The notes under the pieces: generated by a model | Databases searched by the model: none | What the model saw: the letters and a program-made list of their open reading frames with translations, nothing else | What the model was told of the DNA's origin: nothing | In this document: one piece after another, positions 18,259 through 26,663 of the stretch | Position numbering within the stretch: the stretch's first letter is position 1 | Layout of the letters: each line of letters opens with the position of its first letter | From: Streptomyces sp. CNH099 | GTDB taxonomy: Bacteria > Actinomycetota > Actinomycetes > Streptomycetales > Streptomycetaceae | Reading direction: 5' to 3' | Length of the DNA stretch: 64,000 nt | Assembly (NCBI GenBank): GCA_000514715.1 | Contig: KI911459.1 | Location: forward strand, 835,904 to 899,903 | Made by a program: the position numbers and the translations under genes

Positions 18259-18950
18259 CGACGCTGCGGGTACTGCTCGCCGACGACCAGGCGCTGCTGC
18301 GCAGCGCCTTCCGGATGCTGCTCGACACCGCCGACGACATCACCGTCGTCGGCGAGGCCGCGGACGGCGGGGAGGCGGTGAGCCTCACCCGCGAACTGCG
18401 CCCGGACGTGGTGGTCATGGACATCCGCATGCCCGAGGTGGACGGGCTCACCGCCACCTCCCGGATCGCGGCCGACCCGGAGCTGCGGGGCAGCCGCATC
18501 CTGATCCTCACCACGTACGAGACCGACGAGTACGTCGCCCAGGCGCTGCGCGCCGGGGCCGGCGGCTTCATCGGCAAGGGCATCGGCGCCGGGGAACTGG
18601 TGGACGCCGTCCGTACGATCGCCGCCGGCGACACCCTGCTGTCGCCCGCCGCGACCCGCTCCCTGGTCGCCCGCTTCCTGGCCACCCCGGACGGCGCACC
18701 GCGGAACAACCCGGAACGCCTCGCCGTGCTCACCCCGCGCGAGCGCGAGATGGTGGCCCTGGTCGCGACCGGCCTGTCCAACCAGGAGATCGCCGAGCAG
18801 ATGTTTCTGAGCCCGTTCACCGTCCGCGCCCACGTGCAGCGCGCGATGACGAAGCTGGAGGCCCGCGACCGGGCGCAGCTCGTCGTCATCGCGTACCGCA
18901 CGGGCCTAGTGCGGGCCGCCCCCGACGACGGCGCCGGGCACGGGGCGTGA
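18255..18950 (+). CDS. NarL/LuxR-family response regulator
   Basis: The receiver domain has the acidic pair LLADDQ, phospho-acceptor D56 in VVMDIRMPEVDG and LTTYETDEYV. The C-terminal LuxR helix-turn-helix is LTPREREMVALVATGLSNQEI with VRAHVQRAMTKL. In the receiver, GKGIGAGELV keeps the conserved Lys. It is 231 residues and starts with GTG within the kinase stop codon, so the pair is translationally coupled. The expected target is the MMPL operon promoter. Confidence 0.94.
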   Translation: MTTLRVLLADDQALLRSAFRMLLDTADDITVVGEAADGGEAVSLTRELRPDVVVMDIRMPEVDGLTATSRIAADPELRGSRILILTTYETDEYVAQALRAGAGGFIGKGIGAGELVDAVRTIAAGDTLLSPAATRSLVARFLATPDGAPRNNPERLAVLTPREREMVALVATGLSNQEIAEQMFLSPFTVRAHVQRAMTKLEARDRAQLVVIAYRTGLVRAAPDDGAGHGA

Positions 18951-18979
18951 GCGCCGCGGCCGCACGGGCGCCGACGCCG

Positions 18980-19843
18980 TCAGCCGGTGCCGAGCGAGGC
19001 GAACGCGGCCTCGAACGCCGCCCGGTTCGCCGAGCGCGGCTGCCGGTCCCACACGGCGAACACCAGCCGCGGGAACCGGCCCGCGAAGCGCCCGCCGGGT
19101 CCCAGGTGCGTACGGAACGCCGCCGCCACCTGCGCCGGGTCGTTGCGGAACACGCCGCAGCCCCACGCGCCGAGCACCAGCGCCGTCACCTCCGCGACGG
19201 CCGCCACCTCCAGCACCCGTTCCGCACGCCCGGCGAGCGCCGCGGGGATCCGGCCCGTCTCCGCCGGCGTGCGCTGGGCGATGACGCCGGCGTTGGGGGC
19301 GGCGGAGGTGAGGAAGTCGACCTCGTACGGCTCGTCGAGGAGCGCGCCGGCGTCGTCGCGGAACACCGGGACGCGGGGGGAGTGGATGACGCGGTGGGTG
19401 TAGAAGGGGCTGCGGTCGGCGCGGTGGGCGGCGTAGAACTCCGGCGCCCGCAGCAGCGCCGGGTAGAGCGCGGAGGCCCGGCACAGCTCCTCCTCCTGCG
19501 CGCGGGCGCCGCGCACGTACCCGCCGCCGGGGTTGCGGGCCGAGGAGAAGTTGAGCACCCCGACGCGCCCGCCCCCGTCGGCGACCAGCCGCCGCGCGGC
19601 GGCCAGCGAGGTCTCGGCGGTCACCTCGGCGGGCGCGGCCGGGGTGGCCGGGGTCGCCCGCGGCGGGTCCGCGGGGGCGGGCCCGGTGCCCGCGACCGGC
19701 TCCGGCCCGTACATCCGCGTGCCGTCCGCCGCCCGCGCGGCCGCCTCGCCGACGGCCGCCCACCGGCCCGCGGCCGTCTCGTACCCGCCCTCGGCGAGGA
19801 TCCGGGCGTTGTCCAGCGCCACCTGGCGCAGCCGTGCGCTCAC
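18980..19843 (-). CDS. bacterial-type poly(ADP-ribose) glycohydrolase (TIGR02452)
   Basis: This 287-residue macrodomain protein carries the PARG signature NPGGGYVRGARAQEEELCR, in which the two Glu of QEEE are the catalytic region. The macrodomain sequence VLGAWGCGVFRNDPAQVA follows. Bacterial PARGs cleave poly(ADP-ribose), which is also known in some actinobacteria and Deinococcus. The GTG start overlaps the PlsC stop in a GTGA, so it is translated after PlsC. The linkage of a nucleotide-sugar hydrolase with a phospholipid acyltransferase has no obvious meaning. Confidence 0.88.
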   Translation of the reverse strand: MSARLRQVALDNARILAEGGYETAAGRWAAVGEAAARAADGTRMYGPEPVAGTGPAPADPPRATPATPAAPAEVTAETSLAAARRLVADGGGRVGVLNFSSARNPGGGYVRGARAQEEELCRASALYPALLRAPEFYAAHRADRSPFYTHRVIHSPRVPVFRDDAGALLDEPYEVDFLTSAAPNAGVIAQRTPAETGRIPAALAGRAERVLEVAAVAEVTALVLGAWGCGVFRNDPAQVAAAFRTHLGPGGRFAGRFPRLVFAVWDRQPRSANRAAFEAAFASLGTG

Positions 19844-20547
19844 CGGGCCGCCGGCGGGGACTTCTTCGCGGCGTCCTGCTCGGCCTTGACGTCGGGGGCG
19901 TAGCGGTCGACGTACTCCTGGTTCGACATGCCGAGGATCGCGTACATGATCTCGTCGGTGACGGCCCGCAGCACGGCCTTCTGGTCCTCAAGGCCGGCGT
20001 ACCGGGAGAACTCCAGCGGCTCGCCGAAGCGGATCGTCACCCGGCCCAGGCTGGGGATCTTCTGCCCGGGCGGCTGGACTTCGCGGGTGCCGAGCATCGC
20101 GCACGGGATGACCGGCACCCCCGCCCGCAGCGCCATCGCCGCGACCCCGACCCGGCCCTTGTACAGCCGGCCGTCGTGCGAGCGCGTGCCCTCCGGGTAG
20201 ATGCCCAGCAGCTCGCCCTTGGCCAGCACACCGAGGCCCTCCTCGATGGCGGCCTGCGCCGCCTTGCGGCCCCGGCGGTCTACCGGGATCTGGCCGATGC
20301 TGTGGAAGAACCCCGCGGTCAGCCGCCCCTTGAGGCCGGGGCCGTTGAAGTACTCGGCCTTGGCGAGGAACGTGATGCGCCGCCGGAGCATCACGGGCAT
20401 CAGGAAGTGGTCGGAGAACGACAGGTGGTTGCCCGCGACGATCGCCGCGCCCTCTTCCGGTATGTGCTCCAGGCCCTCGATGCGCGGCCGGAACAGCAGC
20501 CGCAGCGCGGGCCCGAGGAACACGTACTTCAGCAGGTGGTAGATCAA
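19840..20547 (-). CDS. 1-acyl-sn-glycerol-3-phosphate acyltransferase
   Basis: This PlsC-family membrane-associated enzyme transfers an acyl chain to lysophosphatidate in phospholipid synthesis. The catalytic NHLSFSDH block (H-x4-D), the glycerol-phosphate-binding YPEGTRS and the later CAMLGT are intact. The start is a TTG at 20547 after GGGCGAGG, giving 235 residues; no ATG is available near the conserved N-terminus. Several paralogues are usual in streptomycetes, so this one may be specialised. Confidence 0.92.
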   Translation of the reverse strand: MIYHLLKYVFLGPALRLLFRPRIEGLEHIPEEGAAIVAGNHLSFSDHFLMPVMLRRRITFLAKAEYFNGPGLKGRLTAGFFHSIGQIPVDRRGRKAAQAAIEEGLGVLAKGELLGIYPEGTRSHDGRLYKGRVGVAAMALRAGVPVIPCAMLGTREVQPPGQKIPSLGRVTIRFGEPLEFSRYAGLEDQKAVLRAVTDEIMYAILGMSNQEYVDRYAPDVKAEQDAAKKSPPAAR

Positions 20548-20631
20548 CGCGGCCTCGCCCTTCCCCCGGTCGGTCGTCGTGCGCTCGCAGCGTAGCCGCG
20601 CGGCGTCCGCCGGGGGAGTGGTGCGGCAGTG

Positions 20632-21858
20632 TCAGCGGATCGGAACCCCGGCGAGGGTGCGGGCGATCACCAGCCGCTGGATCTCGCTCGTGCCCTCGAA
20701 GATCGTGTAGATCGCCGCGTCGCGGTGCATCCGCTCCACCGGGTACTCGCGGGTGAAGCCGTTGCCGCCGAGGATCTGCATCGCCCGCGCGGTGACGTCC
20801 TTGGCCACCTCGCCCGCGAACAGCTTCGACATCGAGCCCTCCGCCGAGGTGAACCCCTTGCCCGCGCTGGCCATCCAGGAGGCCCGCCAGACCAGCAGCC
20901 GGGCGGCGTCGATCTGGGTGCGCATGTCGGCGATCTGGAAGGCGATGCCCTGGTTGTCGATGATCGGGCGGCCGAACTGGACCCGCGTCCTGGCGTAGTC
21001 CAGCGCCGTCTCGTACGCCGCGCGCGCGATGCCCACCGCCTGCGCGCCCACCGCCGGGCGGGACGCCTCGAAGGTGGCCATCGCGGCGTTCTTGACCCGC
21101 TCGCCGCCCGTCCTGGCGCGCTCGCGCGCCCGGGCCAGCCGCTCCTGGAGCTTCTCCCGGCCGCCCAGGAGGCAGGAGCCGGGCACGCGTACGTCCTCCA
21201 GCACCACCTCGGCGGTGTGCGAGGCGCGGATACCGTGCTTCTTGAACTTCTGGCCCTGCGACAGGCCGGGGGTGCCGGGCGGGACGATGAACGAGGCGTG
21301 CCCCTTGGTGCCCAGCTCCGGGTCGACGACGGCGACGACGACGTGCACGCCGGCGATGCCGCCGTTGGTGGCCCAGGTCTTGGTGCCGTTCAGCACCCAC
21401 TCGTCCTTGGCCTCGTCGTAGACGGCGCGGGTGCGCATCGCGGAGACGTCCGAGCCGGCGTCCGGCTCGGAGGAGCAGAAGGCGGCGAGCTTCACGTCGT
21501 CCACGTCGCCGTACATCTGCGGGATCCAGGTGCCGATCTGCTCCTCGGTGCCGTTGGCCAGCACGCCGACGGCGGCGAGCCCGGTCCCGACGATGGACAG
21601 GGCGATGCCCGCGTCGCCCCAGAACAGCTCCTCCATGACCATGGGGATGCTCAGGCCGGTGGGGTCGAAGTACTGCTGGGCGTAGAAGTCCAGGGAGTAC
21701 AGGCCGATCTTGGCCGCCTCCTGGATCACCGGCCAGGGGGTCTCCTCGCGCTCGTCCCACTCGGCGGCGGCGGGGCGGATCACGTCGGCGGCGAAGCCGT
21801 GCACCCACTCCTGGACGGACTTCTGGTCGTCGTTGAGCTCGAACGTGAACTCAGACAT
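20632..21858 (-). CDS. acyl-CoA dehydrogenase
   Basis: This 408-residue FAD enzyme oxidises acyl-CoA to trans-2-enoyl-CoA. The family blocks AAFCSSEPDAGSD and WVLNGTKTWATNG are present, as is the catalytic base E388 in YTIFEGTSEIQR. The ATG at 21858 follows GGAGG. The gene is divergent from a TetR regulator with a palindromic operator between them, so substrate-responsive repression is likely. Chain-length preference cannot be judged. Confidence 0.94.
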   Translation of the reverse strand: MSEFTFELNDDQKSVQEWVHGFAADVIRPAAAEWDEREETPWPVIQEAAKIGLYSLDFYAQQYFDPTGLSIPMVMEELFWGDAGIALSIVGTGLAAVGVLANGTEEQIGTWIPQMYGDVDDVKLAAFCSSEPDAGSDVSAMRTRAVYDEAKDEWVLNGTKTWATNGGIAGVHVVVAVVDPELGTKGHASFIVPPGTPGLSQGQKFKKHGIRASHTAEVVLEDVRVPGSCLLGGREKLQERLARARERARTGGERVKNAAMATFEASRPAVGAQAVGIARAAYETALDYARTRVQFGRPIIDNQGIAFQIADMRTQIDAARLLVWRASWMASAGKGFTSAEGSMSKLFAGEVAKDVTARAMQILGGNGFTREYPVERMHRDAAIYTIFEGTSEIQRLVIARTLAGVPIR

Positions 21859-21881
21859 TGCGCCTCCGCAGCCTTCGCATT

Positions 21882-21898
21882 CGTTACCGTCGGTAACG
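21882..21898. promoter_or_regulatory. TetR operator palindrome
   Basis: CGTTACCG and CGGTAACG form a perfect 8-bp inverted repeat about one central base. It lies 23 nt upstream of the acyl-CoA dehydrogenase start and 115 nt from the TetR start. A weaker second copy, GTTACCCGTCAGTAG, is at 21906-21920. It is the expected site for the adjacent TetR protein. Confidence 0.75.
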
Positions 21899-22013
21899 CA
21901 AGTCTGTTACCCGTCAGTAGGATCTGTCAACTCCCGTACGGCCCCCGAGGCTCCGCGACGGGGTGCTAGGTTGCGCAGCATTCCGGCAATCGACCAGGCA
22001 GGGGAGCGGTTTC

Positions 22014-22685
22014 ATGGACAACCGGCGCGGCGGGAGGGAGCAGGCGACCGAGGACCGGCGCCGCGAACTGCTCGAAGCCGCGGACCGGGTCGTCCTGCGC
22101 GACGGGCCGGGCGCCTCGATGAACGCCATTGCCGCCGAGGCGGGCATCACCAAACCCATCCTGTACCGCCACTTCGGTGACAAGGGCGGCCTGTACCGCG
22201 CGCTCGCCGTACGCCACACCGACGCGCTGCTCGCCGCCCTGCGCGCCGCGCTCGACGCCCCCACCGGCCGCCGCGAACGGGTCGAGGCCACCCTGGACAC
22301 GTACCTCGCCGCCATCGAGGCGCGCCCGCAGGTCTACCGGTTCCTCATGCACCCCGCCGACGGCGGCGCCCAGGACGCCCCGGAGCCGCCCGCCGCCGAG
22401 TCCGCCGAGCGCGACTTCGAGGTCGGCCGCCACTCCGCGCCGCTGCTCCGCCGCCTCGGCGAGGAGCTGGCCCAGGTCATCGCCGACCGCATCGACTTCG
22501 GCCCCGGCGGCGCGGTGATCGCCCGCGCCTGGGGGCACGGCATCGTCGGCATGATGCACGCCGCGGGCGACTGGTGGCTGCACGAACGGCCCTGCACCCG
22601 CGCCGAGTTGGTGCAGAGCCTCGCCGATCTGCTCTGGGGCCGGCTCGCCGCCGCCGCGGACAAGGCCGGCGGCCCCGGCCTGTAG
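22014..22685 (+). CDS. TetR-family regulator
   Basis: This 223-residue repressor has the N-terminal helix-turn-helix MNAIAAEAGITKPILYRHFG. A ligand-binding helical core follows, including WGHGIVGMMHAAGDWWL, typical of fatty-acid-related TetR proteins. The ATG at 22014 follows GGGGAGCGG; a start 51 nt upstream has no binding site. Divergence from the acyl-CoA dehydrogenase and the shared operator suggest it responds to an acyl-CoA. Confidence 0.93.
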   Translation: MDNRRGGREQATEDRRRELLEAADRVVLRDGPGASMNAIAAEAGITKPILYRHFGDKGGLYRALAVRHTDALLAALRAALDAPTGRRERVEATLDTYLAAIEARPQVYRFLMHPADGGAQDAPEPPAAESAERDFEVGRHSAPLLRRLGEELAQVIADRIDFGPGGAVIARAWGHGIVGMMHAAGDWWLHERPCTRAELVQSLADLLWGRLAAAADKAGGPGL

Positions 22686-22874
22686 CGGCGCCCCGGCGCC
22701 GGGCCCCCGCGCCCGGCGACGTGCCGCGATTCGGGACCCGGCGCGGATCTCGGTAGGCTGGCCGCTACCGCCGCCCCGCCGCAGGCCGGACGGCGGACCA
22801 AGGACTACGGCGAACCGCGCACGACGGCGCGCCGCGCAGCACCGCGCACGGGCACGCGAGGAGGAGCTACGACG

Positions 22875-24113
22875 ATGGCAGGCAACACGGAACCGCTGTC
22901 GCCACGGTCCAAACTGGCCGTCACGGCGGGCAAGGCGGCGGCCGCGGTCTCCCGCGCCGCGGGCAAGGGCAGCGGCTCCGTGATCGGCGGCAAGGTCGCC
23001 CTCAGGCTGGACCCCGACCTGCTCGCCCGGCTCGCCGGCCACCTCGACGTCGTCCTCGTCTCCGCCACCAACGGCAAGACCACCACCACCCGGCTGATCG
23101 CCGAGGCCCTGCGCGCCTCCGGGCCCGTCGTCTCCAACGCCCTCGGCGCCAACATGCCCGCCGGTATCACCTCGGCGCTCGCCGGCGGCTCCGAAGCCCG
23201 CTACGGCGTCATCGAGGTGGACGAGAAGTACCTCGCCGCGGTCGCCCGCGACGTCACCCCCAAGGCCATCGCGCTGCTCAACCTCTCCCGCGACCAGCTC
23301 GACCGCGCCGCCGAGACCCGCATGCTCGCCGAGCGCTGGCGCGAGGGCCTCTCCGGCAACAAGGCCCTCATCGTCGCCAACGCCGACGACCCCCTCGTCG
23401 TCTGGGCCGCCTCCTCCAGTCCCAACGTCCTGTGGGTCGCCGCCGGCCAGGAGTGGAAGGACGACGCCTGGTCCTGCCCCTCCTGCGGCGGCGTGCTGCA
23501 GCGCCCCGGCGAGGACTGGCTGTGCGCCGAGTGCGGCTTCCGCCGCCCCGTGCCCGGCTGGGCGCTCTCCGGCGAACACGTGCTCGACCCGCACGGCGCC
23601 GCCTGGCCGATCCGGCTGCAGCTCCCGGGCCGGGCCAACCGGGCCAACGCCACCACCGCCGCCGCCGTGGCCGCCGCCTTCGGCGTGCACCCGCAGACGG
23701 CGCTGGAGCGGATGTGGGAGGTCACCGCCGTCGCCGGGCGGTACGACACCGTGCAGTTCGGCGGCCGCGACCTGCGCCTGCTGCTGGCGAAGAACCCGGC
23801 CGGCTGGCTGGAGACGTTCTCCCTGATCGACCCCCCGCCCACCCCCGTGGTGCTCTCCGTCAACGCCCGCGGCGCCGACGGCACGGACACCTCCTGGCTG
23901 TGGGACGTCGACTACACGCGGCTGACCGGCCACCCGCTGTACGTCATCGGCGACCGCAAGCTCGACCTCGCCGTCCGGCTGGAGGTGGCGGACCAGAGCT
24001 TCCGCGTCTGCGAGCACATCGACGAGGCCGTCGCCGCCGCGCCGCCCGGCCGGATCGAGGTCATCGCCAACTACACCGCGTTCCAGGACCTGCGCCGCCG
24101 CGTCGGCAACTGA
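22875..24113 (+). CDS. murT: lipid II isoglutaminyl synthase, MurT subunit
   Basis: MurT is the Mur-ligase-like subunit that, with GatD, amidates the D-Glu alpha-carboxyl of the peptidoglycan stem. The ATP loop SATNGKTTTT has K68. A Cys4 zinc ribbon inserted in the central domain uses C201, C204, C217 and C220 (CPSCGG, CAECGF). The C-terminal DUF1727 domain contains LLAKNPAGW. The length is 412 residues. GatD follows 28 nt downstream, giving the usual operon. Confidence 0.96.
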   Translation: MAGNTEPLSPRSKLAVTAGKAAAAVSRAAGKGSGSVIGGKVALRLDPDLLARLAGHLDVVLVSATNGKTTTTRLIAEALRASGPVVSNALGANMPAGITSALAGGSEARYGVIEVDEKYLAAVARDVTPKAIALLNLSRDQLDRAAETRMLAERWREGLSGNKALIVANADDPLVVWAASSSPNVLWVAAGQEWKDDAWSCPSCGGVLQRPGEDWLCAECGFRRPVPGWALSGEHVLDPHGAAWPIRLQLPGRANRANATTAAAVAAAFGVHPQTALERMWEVTAVAGRYDTVQFGGRDLRLLLAKNPAGWLETFSLIDPPPTPVVLSVNARGADGTDTSWLWDVDYTRLTGHPLYVIGDRKLDLAVRLEVADQSFRVCEHIDEAVAAAPPGRIEVIANYTAFQDLRRRVGN

Positions 24114-24141
24114 CCCGTACGAGACGTAAAGGACCGCCCGC

Positions 24142-24870
24142 ATGAACGACGACAGCCTGCGCCTCGTCTGGGTCTACCCCGACCTGCTGTCCACCTACGG
24201 GGACCAGGGCAACGCCCTGGTCGTGGAGCGCCGCGCCCGGCAGCGGGGCTACGACGTCACGCGCGTCGACGTCCGCTCCGACCAGCCCGTCCCCGCCTCC
24301 GCCGACATCTACCTCATCGGCGGCGGCGAGGACCGCCCGCAGCGCCTCGCCGCCGAGCGGCTGCGCCGCGACGGCGGGCTGAACCGGGCCGCCGCCAACG
24401 GCGCGATCATCTTCTCCGTCTGCGCCGGCTACCAGATCCTCGGCCACGAGTTCATCAACGACCTCGACCGGCAGGAGCCCGGCCTCGGCCTGCTCGACGT
24501 CACCAGCGGCCGCGGCCAGGCCGGCCGCTGCGTCGGCGACGTGCTCGCCGACATCGACCCGCAGCTCGGCCTGCCCCAGCTCACCGGCTTCGAGAACCAC
24601 CAGGGCGTCACCCACCTCGGCCCGACCGCCAAGCCGCTGGCCCGGGTCCGCTTCGGCCACGGCAACGGCACAGGGGACGGCACCGAGGGCGCGTGGAACG
24701 GCAACGTCTTCGGCACGTACATGCACGGCCCCGTCCTCGCCCGCAACCCGCAGATCGCCGACCTGCTGATCCGGCTGGCGCTGGAGTCCGCGGGGCTGGC
24801 GCCGGTCGACGACCGCTGGTACGAGGCCCTGCGCAACGAGCGCATCGCCGCCGCCAGCGCCGCCCACTGA
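24142..24870 (+). CDS. gatD: lipid II isoglutaminyl synthase, GatD glutaminase subunit
   Basis: GatD is the class I glutamine amidotransferase-like subunit that supplies ammonia to MurT. The nucleophile is C94 in FSVCAGYQILG, the catalytic His is H195 in GTYMHGPVL, and the substrate Arg lies in the conserved region around FENHQG. YPDLLSTYGDQGN opens the protein. It is 242 residues. It forms an operon with murT, and the product is essential for mature peptidoglycan crosslinking in related actinobacteria. Confidence 0.96.
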   Translation: MNDDSLRLVWVYPDLLSTYGDQGNALVVERRARQRGYDVTRVDVRSDQPVPASADIYLIGGGEDRPQRLAAERLRRDGGLNRAAANGAIIFSVCAGYQILGHEFINDLDRQEPGLGLLDVTSGRGQAGRCVGDVLADIDPQLGLPQLTGFENHQGVTHLGPTAKPLARVRFGHGNGTGDGTEGAWNGNVFGTYMHGPVLARNPQIADLLIRLALESAGLAPVDDRWYEALRNERIAAASAAH

Positions 24871-24955
24871 CCCGCCGGGGCACCCCGGCGAACCGCCCGT
24901 ACGGGGCGGGACTAGCCTGAGCGAGGGCATCACCGGCACAAGGAGCAGCACCGAC

Positions 24956-25891
24956 ATGGACCACGGCGGGCACGGCGGCCATCTGGACCTGCCGCCGTTC
25001 ACCCTGGCGCGCGGGCTGGAGTGGAGCGCCGAACCGGTCTTCCTCACCGGCTCCCTCGCCGCCCTCGCGCTGTACGGCTACGGGGTCTTCCGGCTGCGCC
25101 GCCGCGGCGACGAGTGGCCGCCGGGGCGGACGGCCGCCTTCACCGCCGGCGTGCTGACCGTCGTGCTCGTCATGTGCACCGGACTGAACGACTACGGCAT
25201 GGTCATGTTCAGCGTGCACATGGTGCAGCACATGGTGATCAGCATGCTGTCGCCGATCCTGCTGCTCCTCGGCGCGCCGGTGACGCTGCTGCTGCGCGCC
25301 CTGCCGACGGGCCGGCCCCGTGCGGCGGTGGTCTCGCTGCTGCACAGCCGCTATCTGATGGTGATCACGCACCCCGTGTTCACGATCCCGCTGTTCATCG
25401 CCAGCCTGTACGCGCTGTACTTCACCCCGCTCTTCGACACCCTCATGGGGAGCAAGGCGGGCCACGTGGGCATGATGACCCACTTCCTCCTGGTCGGCCT
25501 GGTCTTCTTCTGGCCGATCATGGGCGTGGACCCGGGCCCGAACCGGCCCACCCACGTGATGCGGATGCTGACCCTCTTCGCGGGCATGCCGTTCCACGCC
25601 TTCTTCGGCATCGCGCTGATGATGGGCAGCGAGCCCATGGTGGACGTCTACAGCAACCCGCCCGCCTCGCTCGGCATCGACGCCCTGGACGACCAGCAGG
25701 CCGCCGGTGGGATCGCCTGGGCGTTCAGCGAGATCCCCTCGGTGCTGGTCCTCATCGCCCTGATCTACCAGTGGTACAACTCCGAGCAGCGGCGGGCCAG
25801 GCGCAGCGACCGCACGGCCGACCGCGACGGGGACCGGGAGCTGGCCGCGTACAACGCCTATCTGGCGTCGCTCCAGACGCGCGAGCGGTAG
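24956..25891 (+). CDS. CtaG-like cytochrome c oxidase assembly membrane protein
   Basis: This 311-residue polytopic protein has about eight helices and the caa3-type CtaG pattern. An N-terminal His-rich stretch, MDHGGHGGHLDL, may bind copper; MFSVHMVQHMVISM and MPFHAFFGIALMM hold further conserved His. Family members deliver copper to oxidase subunit II. The ATG follows AGGAGC-like sequence. No oxidase subunit genes are adjacent. Confidence 0.88.
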   Translation: MDHGGHGGHLDLPPFTLARGLEWSAEPVFLTGSLAALALYGYGVFRLRRRGDEWPPGRTAAFTAGVLTVVLVMCTGLNDYGMVMFSVHMVQHMVISMLSPILLLLGAPVTLLLRALPTGRPRAAVVSLLHSRYLMVITHPVFTIPLFIASLYALYFTPLFDTLMGSKAGHVGMMTHFLLVGLVFFWPIMGVDPGPNRPTHVMRMLTLFAGMPFHAFFGIALMMGSEPMVDVYSNPPASLGIDALDDQQAAGGIAWAFSEIPSVLVLIALIYQWYNSEQRRARRSDRTADRDGDRELAAYNAYLASLQTRER

Positions 25892-26010
25892 CCGCGCGGA
25901 CACCCGGCGCACGTTCGACTACCGCCCCGGCCCCCGGCGAGGGACCATGGTGGGGAGGTTGCGTGCGGTCGCGCGGGGACGGCCGCGGGCTGGCGGCTGG
26001 TGGAGGCGGC

Positions 26011-26181
26011 ATGGAGAAGCCCGGTTCTGCGAAGGCCATGGTCGTGAGCACCGTGGCCGGTCTCGTGGTCATCACGGCGTACACGGTGTCGGTGGGCAGC
26101 AGCGGATGGCTCTGGTTCGGCTGGGTCGTGCTGGGGCTGGCCGCGCTCGGTGTGGTGCTGACCGGGGGTTCCTGGCGGTAG
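26011..26181 (+). CDS. small two-helix membrane protein
   Basis: This 56-residue protein has two hydrophobic helices, VVSTVAGLVVITAYTVSVG and LWFGWVVLGLAALGVVLTG. The ATG at 26011 follows TGGAGG. I do not recognise the family. It is downstream of ctaG by about 120 nt and may be a separate small gene. Confidence 0.6.
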   Translation: MEKPGSAKAMVVSTVAGLVVITAYTVSVGSSGWLWFGWVVLGLAALGVVLTGGSWR

Positions 26182-26220
26182 GCCCCCGGCACCGCGGTCA
26201 CCGGGTCAACCGGTGACCCG

Positions 26221-26403
26221 TCACCCGGTCAGCGGTGTCCCGCAGCGGGCGCACCGGACCGGGGGTGCGGTGTCGGCCAACCGCCCGCACTCGGGGCAGA
26301 CGCGTTCCAGCCAGCACACCGGTTCGCCGCCCTCGGGCACGGCCGCGCCGGTGGCGGCGGGCTCGGCCCCCGCCCCGGTCTCGTCGCCGTCCGCGTCTCC
26401 CAT
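26221..26403 (-). CDS. small zinc-ribbon protein
   Basis: This 60-residue protein has an acidic, low-complexity N-terminus and a C-terminal Cys4 pattern: CPECGRLADTA then CARCGTPL. The spacing C-x2-C ... C-x2-C is that of a rubredoxin-like zinc ribbon. The ATG at 26403 follows AGAAGGAG. Function is unknown. Its promoter region is shared with the divergent HExxH membrane protein. Confidence 0.6.
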   Translation of the reverse strand: MGDADGDETGAGAEPAATGAAVPEGGEPVCWLERVCPECGRLADTAPPVRCARCGTPLTG

Positions 26404-26513
26404 CGGCGTCTCCTTCTGTTTCTACGGGATCACCTGGCCGATCCCGCCCGCGGCCATTCACTCCCCTCCCCGCACAAGCGGCTGAAATTCGAGGCCGTTT
26501 CGACTTCAATTCG

Positions 26514-26527
26514 TTACGGTACCGTAA
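26514..26527. promoter_or_regulatory. 14-bp palindromic operator candidate
   Basis: TTACGGTACCGTAA is a perfect palindrome in the 260-bp gap 26404-26663 between divergent genes. It overlaps a -10-like TAATCT at 26525-26530. It resembles TetR-type operators but is not the same as the site at 21882. The rest of the gap shows nothing clear. Confidence 0.55.
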
Positions 26528-26663
26528 TCTGAGTACTTGTCTGCGACTGCATGCATCGGCTCAGGTTGCCGAACCCCGCCGCCGCGCGGCTGGGTTCGGC
26601 CCGTGACCCGGTCCGCGTCGGTGCGCAGCACCCAGTGCGTCGGCGGGATGACAGGGGTGACGG

